Part shown: one piece after another, positions 35,334 to 42,069 of the stretch | Layout of the letters: each line of letters starts with the position of its first letter | Numbering within the stretch: the stretch's first letter is position 1 | Source: an uncultured Pelagibacteraceae bacterium | GTDB taxonomy: Bacteria; Pseudomonadota; Alphaproteobacteria; Pelagibacterales; Pelagibacteraceae | Assembly (NCBI GenBank): GCA_902602575.1 | Contig: CACKRX010000002.1 | Location: 1-42,069, forward strand | Length of the DNA stretch: 42,069 nt | Reading direction: 5' to 3' | Notes under the pieces: generated by a model | What the model saw: only the letters and a program-made list of their open reading frames with translations | Told to the model about the DNA's origin: nothing | The model's database searches: none | Position numbers and translations under genes: made by a program

Positions 35334-37061
35334 CTATTTTTTTTCTTTATCTTTTTTCTTAAGTTTATCAGATAAAGTTGAAAAAGGTAGATTTTTTCCA
35401 GAGCCTTCATCACCGTATTTGTCCAAAGCTTCTTTTTTTTGAATTTCCTCAAGAAGTTTAATACTCAGAGATACTTTTCTTTTTTCAAAATTCAGTTCGG
35501 CTATTGCTGAGTCAATACGCTCCCCACCAACAAATCTTGATGGACGAGCATCACTTGCGTTCACAGCTATTTGAGATTTTTTAATTAAAATATTCATTTC
35601 ACAACCCTCTGGCTGAACGATTAGCCCTTTATTGTCAGATGATATTATTTTTACAGTGATAGTGTCATTAATTTTCTTATCTTTGAAGTAATCAAACGGA
35701 TCCTTTTGAGTTTGTTTCAGACCAACTCTTATCTTTTGCTGATCTTCTTTAATTTCTAAGATTTTTACTTTTATTTTGTCTCCAACCTTATAACTTTTTA
35801 ATTCAGTCTCTGGATCTTTCGTATAACTTAGATCATTGCAATGTAAAAAAGCATCTATGTCATATCCCGTAAGTTTTATGTAAAGCGCATAATCATTTGA
35901 ACTACTTACTGAGCCTTCAACAATACTTCCTACTGGATTTTTTTCACTCAATACTTTTATAGGATTATCGATTGTAAGCTTGTGGGATATAGCAATTCTT
36001 CTTTTTTCTTTATCAATCTCTGTTATGACGCAAATAACTTTATCTCCTACTTTAAATGCTTTTTTTGGAGATACGTTTTTTTTTGTCCAACTAATTTCAC
36101 TTGAATGAAGTAGAGTTGTTAAACCAGGTTCCAATTCACAAAATGCACCAAAGTCCATCAATTTTATAACTTTTACCTCATATTTCTTATTCAATTCATA
36201 ATTAGTTATTTTTTCGAACGGGTCTGGCGATAGTTGTTTAATTGAACAACCTACTTGTAACTTTTCTTTATCTACAGAAATTACTAACAAGTCATGTTTG
36301 TCTCCAATTGTGAAAATTTCTTCAGGATGATTTACTCTAGAATAACTGATCTCTTGTAAATGTACAAGACAATCGATTTCGTTGTTTACATTAAAAAAAC
36401 ATCCAAAAGAACTATATCCTTTTACTATTGCATCTTTAATAATGTCCCCAACCTTATACTTCTCAATAATTTTTGCCTTATCTTCTTTTTTGTTTGATGA
36501 TATTATTTGTCGTCTCGATACACATGCATTACCTCTCACTTTATCCATTTTAATTAAAGCAAATTTTTGAGGTTCATTCATTAAATGAGAGATGTCCTTT
36601 AAAGGTGTATCAGAAATTTGAGAACCAGGGCAAAACATCAAAGATCCCGTGTCTAGGTGCTCAACTATTACTCCACCTTTACACTTACTAGTAATTTTAC
36701 CAATAATTGGCTCATTCTTTTCAAATGCATTAACTAAAATATCCCAACCTTTTATTTTTTGAGCCTTACTTGCTGAAACAACAATCTCGCCGTTTCTATC
36801 TTCAAGCCTTTCTAATAAAACAGGAATTTTTCCTCCAACCGTAATTTTTTTTTCAAGACCAATTGTTTTTAATTCGTTAATATCTATTATTGGCTCTGAT
36901 TTCAGGCCGCAATCTAAAAAGACAAATTTTTCTGTTATTTTAGTTACCTCACCCTCAATTATCTTGCCTTCTACTAGACTTTGGGTTTTTGAAAATTGAG
37001 TATCTAATAGTTTCTCAAATTCTTTTGAAGCTTCAGTTTTTTCACTTTTAAATATTTCCAT
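35334..37061 (-). CDS. rpsA: 30S ribosomal protein S1
   Basis: Repeated S1 motifs, e.g. NKKYEVKVIKLMDFGAFCELEPGLTTLLHSSEISW. Confidence 0.97.
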   Translation of the reverse strand: MEIFKSEKTEASKEFEKLLDTQFSKTQSLVEGKIIEGEVTKITEKFVFLDCGLKSEPIIDINELKTIGLEKKITVGGKIPVLLERLEDRNGEIVVSASKAQKIKGWDILVNAFEKNEPIIGKITSKCKGGVIVEHLDTGSLMFCPGSQISDTPLKDISHLMNEPQKFALIKMDKVRGNACVSRRQIISSNKKEDKAKIIEKYKVGDIIKDAIVKGYSSFGCFFNVNNEIDCLVHLQEISYSRVNHPEEIFTIGDKHDLLVISVDKEKLQVGCSIKQLSPDPFEKITNYELNKKYEVKVIKLMDFGAFCELEPGLTTLLHSSEISWTKKNVSPKKAFKVGDKVICVITEIDKEKRRIAISHKLTIDNPIKVLSEKNPVGSIVEGSVSSSNDYALYIKLTGYDIDAFLHCNDLSYTKDPETELKSYKVGDKIKVKILEIKEDQQKIRVGLKQTQKDPFDYFKDKKINDTITVKIISSDNKGLIVQPEGCEMNILIKKSQIAVNASDARPSRFVGGERIDSAIAELNFEKRKVSLSIKLLEEIQKKEALDKYGDEGSGKNLPFSTLSDKLKKKDKEKK

Positions 37062-37171
37062 AATTTTTAAATTTTGATGTTTTAGATAAAAAATTAGAAT
37101 TAATCAAGCAACAATTAATTAAATCAATCACGATTATTAAAGGCTTTTTTAACGATCAGATGTATAGATAA

Positions 37172-38506
37172 TTAAACAAGTTTAAATTTATAACCTAATT
37201 TTTTTATAATTTTTAAAAAAGAAGGGAATGAGCTTTTATAAGAGTCTATGTCACTTATTTTCCACTTACCCCCGAATGTTAATGCCGCAATTACTGAGGT
37301 CATAAATATTCTATGGTCTTTATAGTAATTTTTAATGTCTATAGTCTTTCTTAGGTTAATACCAGGATTTCCAAAAATTTTAATTGAGTCTTTTGTTAAC
37401 TTCGTTTTTATGCCTAATTGATTTAATAATTTAGATCCTAATTTCAGCCTTGGACTTTCTTTTTTGTTCAATTCACCCAAATTAGAAAAACTTGAGACAC
37501 CATTTGCTTTCGCAGCAACCAAAAATAAAATTAGAAATTCATCGATTAGATTACTATTCAGATTTGGTGGACAATTTATCTTTTTTAAAGTGGATTGGCT
37601 TTTTACTAATATATCAGCTAGTTTTTCTCCATATTTTATTTTTGTATTTCTCACACTAATCTTTGCTCCCATTTTATTCAAGATTTCTATATAACCAATT
37701 CGAGATTTGTTCACATTCACATTCTTAATTTTTAACTCGCAGTTTTTTGATAAAAGTGTGAGTACAATAAAAAAAGCACATGAACTTGGGTCTGATGGAA
37801 CTTTGTATTTAAAAGATTTGAATAGTTTTTGACCCCTTACTTTAATTTCATCGTTGTTTTTATTTTTTTTTATAATGATAGGTATACCAAGATATTTAAA
37901 AATATTTTCTGTATGGTCTCTCGATTTTTTTGCCCTTATTACTGTTTGGCCTGGTGAATTTAAAGCAGCTAACATCACAGTGCTTTTACATTGCGCAGAT
38001 CCTCTATTTTCATAATAATTAATAGGATTAATAAATGGAGATCCAATCATTTTTAGTGGTAAAGTTTTTTTTTTGTTAACCTCAAAATTTACACCAACTT
38101 TTTGTAATGGTGATATCACTCTTTCAAAATCTCTTCGAGACAAACTTTTATCACCGATCAATTTAATAGAGTAAGGTGATTTTACTAAAAGTCCTAATAT
38201 TAATCTTGCAAATGTTCCAGAATTCCCTGCATTTAAAACAATGTTCTTTTTATAGTCAAATCCATTCAAACCTTTTCCATAAATGTAACAATTTTTTTTT
38301 TTTAAAAAAATTTTAATACCTAATTTTTTTAAACAATTAATAGAGTTTATAATATCTTCAGATAATAAGATATTTTCGATAAAAGTTTTACCATAAGCTT
38401 GGGACCCAAGTAATAATGATCTTATCGAAATACTTTTATCGCCATCAATCGAAATAGTTTTTTTAAATGAATTATATCTTGAATTTATGAATAATCTTCT
38501 TCCCAT
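37172..38506 (-). CDS. aroA: 3-phosphoshikimate 1-carboxyvinyltransferase
   Basis: GDKSISIRSLLLGS, NAGNSGTFARLILGLL, KSTVMLAALNSPGQT, DPSSCAFFIVL. Confidence 0.95.
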   Translation of the reverse strand: MGRRLFINSRYNSFKKTISIDGDKSISIRSLLLGSQAYGKTFIENILLSEDIINSINCLKKLGIKIFLKKKNCYIYGKGLNGFDYKKNIVLNAGNSGTFARLILGLLVKSPYSIKLIGDKSLSRRDFERVISPLQKVGVNFEVNKKKTLPLKMIGSPFINPINYYENRGSAQCKSTVMLAALNSPGQTVIRAKKSRDHTENIFKYLGIPIIIKKNKNNDEIKVRGQKLFKSFKYKVPSDPSSCAFFIVLTLLSKNCELKIKNVNVNKSRIGYIEILNKMGAKISVRNTKIKYGEKLADILVKSQSTLKKINCPPNLNSNLIDEFLILFLVAAKANGVSSFSNLGELNKKESPRLKLGSKLLNQLGIKTKLTKDSIKIFGNPGINLRKTIDIKNYYKDHRIFMTSVIAALTFGGKWKISDIDSYKSSFPSFLKIIKKLGYKFKLV

Positions 38507-38511
38507 TATGC

Positions 38512-39288
38512 TTAATTAAATTTAAAAGAGTCACCGAAATACGCAGTCTTAGCATTTGGATTTTTTACTAGCTCTGAAGGAGTTCCTTTTGCAATAACTT
38601 TACCCTCTGACAATACAACTGCCACGTCTACACAAGTCAGGAGATCTCTTGCTTGATGATCACATATGCAGATAGTTATTCTATTTTCAGACTGAAGGTT
38701 TACTATAATTTGTTGTAACATTTTAATTGTCATAACATCTAAAGCCGCGAAACACTCATCTAATAAAAGTAATTCTGGATTTCCAAGAAGTGCCATAGCA
38801 ATTACTAATTTTTTTTTTTGTCCACCGGATAAAAATTTTGCTTTAATATCTCTTATAGATTCAAGATCAAATTTAGAAGTAAGAAAATTTATCTTCTCAA
38901 TTCTATCTCTTGGACTTTTAATAAGAATTTCGCCAACCGCTATAAGATTTTCAAATAAAGTTAAATCATAAAAGTAACCACCGTACTGTGGAACATAGCC
39001 AATTTTAAACTTGGTAGTCCGAAGGAATATTGGAAAATTGTTAACTTTTTCCCCTCCAATAAAAATTGATCCTTTTTCAGGTGAAATTAGGCCTGTTACT
39101 AAATTAAAAATTGTTGATTTTCCAACTCCATTTGGTCCAAGCATACCAAAAATTTCTCCTTTATTAATCTCAAAATTTATATTTTCTAAAATTTGTCTTT
39201 TTCCAAAAGACAATGAAACATTTTCCAATTTTAAAATTGGTTTTTTTTGTTTAAAACTTTTAATCCTAAATTTTTTAATTATTGCCAT
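38512..39288 (-). CDS. lptB: LPS export ABC transporter ATP-binding protein
   Basis: GMLGPNGVGKSTIFNLVTGL, YVPQYGGYFYDLTLFENL, LSGGQKKKLVIAMALLGNPELLLLDECFAALD. Confidence 0.93.
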   Translation of the reverse strand: MAIIKKFRIKSFKQKKPILKLENVSLSFGKRQILENINFEINKGEIFGMLGPNGVGKSTIFNLVTGLISPEKGSIFIGGEKVNNFPIFLRTTKFKIGYVPQYGGYFYDLTLFENLIAVGEILIKSPRDRIEKINFLTSKFDLESIRDIKAKFLSGGQKKKLVIAMALLGNPELLLLDECFAALDVMTIKMLQQIIVNLQSENRITICICDHQARDLLTCVDVAVVLSEGKVIAKGTPSELVKNPNAKTAYFGDSFKFN

Positions 39289-39865
39289 TTTTTGATATAT
39301 TTCTTATTTGAACTTTTTTATTGGGTTTTTCCATAAAAATTCTAGTTTTTTTTTTTAATATATCAATTTCAGCTCTATCAGCCTTCAAAGATGAAATTCC
39401 ACTTTGGTAACGCACATTATCATATAAAGAAACTAGATTATTTGCAAAAGATAAGTCTAAAAATTCACTTTTTAAAAGATGCTCACCATAATCCACAGAA
39501 ACCGAGTCATTGAATAAAGTATCGAAATTTTTCGCATTATATTTTGCAAATTTTGATTCGATTGATATGTATTCAGAATTTCCTAACGAAATGATTGCAT
39601 TTACGTCTTCTAGATAAATAATATCTGGATCTACTTTATCTATATTTCCTTTTTTTGCTTCTATCTTATATTCATTACCCTCCCTGTCAGTTGAGAGGTA
39701 TTTAAGATCTTCTATTAAACTTTTGCCAGTAGATGTAGTTTGTTCAACATTAATTTTAAAGTCATTATCCAAGTTTGATTGTTTAAAATATTTTAAAAAT
39801 AAAAATAGGGATATAGTAACTAAAATAAATATTAAAAATAATTGTATATATATTTTTCTTGTCAT
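39275..39865 (-). CDS. lptC: LPS export periplasmic protein LptC-like
   Basis: Single N-terminal TM; DREGNEYKIEAKKGNID...IYLEDVNAII; between kdsD and lptB. Confidence 0.75.
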   Translation of the reverse strand: MTRKIYIQLFLIFILVTISLFLFLKYFKQSNLDNDFKINVEQTTSTGKSLIEDLKYLSTDREGNEYKIEAKKGNIDKVDPDIIYLEDVNAIISLGNSEYISIESKFAKYNAKNFDTLFNDSVSVDYGEHLLKSEFLDLSFANNLVSLYDNVRYQSGISSLKADRAEIDILKKKTRIFMEKPNKKVQIRNISKNGNN

Positions 39866-40858
39866 TTACAGAATATTATTCTCTAAAATATTGTGAATAT
39901 GAATTACTCCGATTGTTTTGTTTTTCTGGTTTTTTTTGTGAACACATAAAAAAGTAACTCTTTTTGAGTTCATTAAAGATAAAGCTTTGGCTGCTAAAAT
40001 GTCTGAGTTTATTGAAATTGGATTTTTTGTCATGACATCTTTTACTTTTAATTGTTGAATACTTCCTTTTTTTTCACTTTTACGCCTTATTTGTCCATCA
40101 GTTATAATTCCAGTAGTTCTTTTTTTTCTATCTCTGACCACAAGATGTCCAAGTTTCTTTTGTGAAATAAATTTTAATGCATTGTTCATATTAGAGTTTT
40201 CACTAATAAATGGTATTTTTTTTCCAGTTAGCATCAAATCTTCTACCGATTTCAATTTAGAACCTAAACTTCCTGATGGGTGGAACTTTTTAAAATCTTT
40301 TTGTCCAAATTTTTTTTGTTTCATAGTAGCAATCGCAATTGCATCACCTATTGCCAATTGAACAATTGTAGATGAGGTAGGAACTATACCACCTGGACCA
40401 GCCTCTCTGACTTCAGGGGTTAAAATTTTTATATCAGAGGCTTTGTAAAGAAGTGAATTTTTTTTTGAAACTATACCAATTAACGTAATATTTTTATTTC
40501 TATTTGCGAATTGAATTATATTTTTCAACTCAACCGACTCTCCACTATTACTTATCAATATTAAGATATCATTTGAACTTATCTGTCCTAAATCTCCGTG
40601 CGAACAAGAACTCGCATCTACAAAAAAAGATGGGGTACCAACAGACGCCAATGTAGAGGCAATTTTTTTTGCTATAATCCCTGACTTACCAACTCCAGAC
40701 AAAATAACTTTTCCTTTTTTACAATTTAATATTTTTTCAACCGCTTTCTTAAAATTAATGTCTAATGAATTTTTTAGTTTATTTAACGAGACTATCTCAG
40801 TGTTAATAACATCTTTTGCAATTTTTTTATAAATATCTTTTTTCATTAATGTGACCAA
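39866..40858 (-). CDS. kdsD: Arabinose-5-phosphate isomerase (SIS + CBS domains)
   Basis: GKVILSGVGKSGIIAKKIASTLASVGTPSFFVDASSCSHGDLG, ISNSGES, two CBS repeats. Confidence 0.95.
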   Translation of the reverse strand: MVTLMKKDIYKKIAKDVINTEIVSLNKLKNSLDINFKKAVEKILNCKKGKVILSGVGKSGIIAKKIASTLASVGTPSFFVDASSCSHGDLGQISSNDILILISNSGESVELKNIIQFANRNKNITLIGIVSKKNSLLYKASDIKILTPEVREAGPGGIVPTSSTIVQLAIGDAIAIATMKQKKFGQKDFKKFHPSGSLGSKLKSVEDLMLTGKKIPFISENSNMNNALKFISQKKLGHLVVRDRKKRTTGIITDGQIRRKSEKKGSIQQLKVKDVMTKNPISINSDILAAKALSLMNSKRVTFLCVHKKNQKNKTIGVIHIHNILENNIL

Positions 40859-41451
40859 ATATCATCTGAAAATGATGCTAAATCCAAATTAACCCTTGTA
40901 TTGATAAATTTTAAACAGTCTTCATATAAATGAAATCTTTTTTCTCTTTTAAGAATTTTAGTTAAAGCATCATTAATTTTATGCAAGTATAAGACATCGT
41001 TAGCGCAATATTTAATTTGAGCCTGGGACAGTTCACCTCCAAAATCAGAACTTTGAAACTGCTTACTAATGTCGATACCAACAAATTCTTTAATTAAATC
41101 TTTCAGACCATGTCTATCGGTGTAAGACCTCGCAAGTTTTGATTGAAGCTTGGTATCTTCTATATTATTTACATCTACCAAAAGATACTTCTTGATAAAA
41201 GTGAGATCTGCTCTTGCAAAGTGGAAAATTTTTTTAATTGATTTATCTGATAATATTTTTTTTAAAACAGGAGCTTTATACTCATTTCTATCAAGTTGAA
41301 CTATATGTGCATCAGAATTTCCCGATGAAATTTGAACTAAGCACAACTTATCTCTTTGGAAATTTAATCCCATAAACTCGCAGTCAACGGCGATAGTATT
41401 GCCAACATCAAGATCTTCTGGTAAGTCTGTTTTGTGAACTTTTATATCCAT
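40846..41451 (-). CDS. rnd: Ribonuclease D-like 3'-5' exonuclease (start likely MDIKVHK)
   Basis: IAVDCEFMGLNFQRDKLCLVQIS, FHFARADLTFIKKYL, YCANDVLYLHKI. Confidence 0.88.
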   Translation of the reverse strand: MDIKVHKTDLPEDLDVGNTIAVDCEFMGLNFQRDKLCLVQISSGNSDAHIVQLDRNEYKAPVLKKILSDKSIKKIFHFARADLTFIKKYLLVDVNNIEDTKLQSKLARSYTDRHGLKDLIKEFVGIDISKQFQSSDFGGELSQAQIKYCANDVLYLHKINDALTKILKREKRFHLYEDCLKFINTRVNLDLASFSDDIWSH

Positions 41452-41471
41452 ACACTTGTAATTATTTATAT

Positions 41472-42069
41472 ATGAAACCAAAAAATTGTCTAATTTTTGG
41501 CGCTTCCGGTCAAATCGGCAGGAATCTGATTAGAAGTTTAACCAAAAATAATATCAAAGTAACGGCATTAACAAGAAATGTTCATCAAAAAGGCTATATG
41601 CTTAAAACCCAAGCCAACCCCGGATATCTTGAAATAGTTGAAGGAAGCATTTTTGATCACGAACTGATTGAAAAATTATTTAGCAATGCTGATTTGTGTG
41701 TGAATTTAGTTGGTATATTATTTGAAAAAGGTAAAAATAATTTTAATAACATACACACAGAATTTCCAAAAATGATTTCAAGGTATTCATCGACCTATAA
41801 ATTAGAGAAATTTGTGCACTTATCTGCTCTCGGTATTGAAAATGCAAAAGACTCAATTTATGCACAGAGTAAATTAAAAGGTGAAAAAGAAATTTTAAAT
41901 AATTTTGACAAGGCTGTAATTGTAAGACCCTCAATAGTATATTCGGTCGATGATAATTTTACTACCCAATTAATGACTTTGCTGGGATTATTGCCTATTT
42001 TTCCAATTTACTATAATGGTAAAACAAAGTTTAGACCTATTTTTTGTTCAGATTTAACAAATTCTATTA
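41472..42069 (+). CDS. NAD(P)-binding NmrA/NDUFA9-like complex I-associated epimerase-type protein, truncated by window end
   Basis: My translation from ATG 41472: MKPKNCLIFGASGQIGRNLIRSLTKNNIKVTALTRN...FVHLSALGIENAKDSIYAQSKLKGEKEIL...VIVRPSIVYSVDDNF. Confidence 0.8.
   Translation, partial: MKPKNCLIFGASGQIGRNLIRSLTKNNIKVTALTRNVHQKGYMLKTQANPGYLEIVEGSIFDHELIEKLFSNADLCVNLVGILFEKGKNNFNNIHTEFPKMISRYSSTYKLEKFVHLSALGIENAKDSIYAQSKLKGEKEILNNFDKAVIVRPSIVYSVDDNFTTQLMTLLGLLPIFPIYYNGKTKFRPIFCSDLTNSI

Noticed and set aside
1-42069. CRISPR arrays, transposons, prophage or large repeats
   Set aside because: No regularly spaced direct repeats, transposase or phage structural genes were seen; gene content is housekeeping and co-linear.

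Overview
AT-rich, very compact bacterial chromosome segment. Gene content and order (cobST-J-bolA-aroBK; def-fmt-truA; rpmH-rnpA-yidD-yidC-argB-dapDE; murA-DUF2948-hisD-infA; trpFBA-accD-folC; aroA-rpsA-ihfB-pyrF; kdsD-lptC-lptB) fit an alphaproteobacterium of the SAR11/Pelagibacterales type. I support about 48 protein genes, including rpmH and two small ORFs absent from the ORF track, and three tRNAs (Thr-GGT, Phe-GAA, His-GTG). I saw no CRISPR array, transposase, prophage or rRNA. Most of the window is housekeeping. The main points for a second look are: (1) trpB and trpA in the usual trp operon position with many co-ordinated active-site and inter-subunit substitutions; (2) a SET-domain lysine methyltransferase-like gene overlapping a histone-deacetylase-family gene, at the junction between truA and dapE; (3) an rmuC / MGME1-like PD-(D/E)XK nuclease / exonuclease I-like cluster with an unusual GC-richer leader; (4) tRNA-Thr and tRNA-Phe lacking the G18G19 dinucleotide and carrying paired T-loop changes; (5) divergent gene pairs with about 20-25 bp between start codons, one with a perfect palindrome holding overlapping -10 boxes on both strands; (6) genes missing from expected positions (lptA, cmk, engB). 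Homology statements rest on motif recognition and memory; no searches were run.
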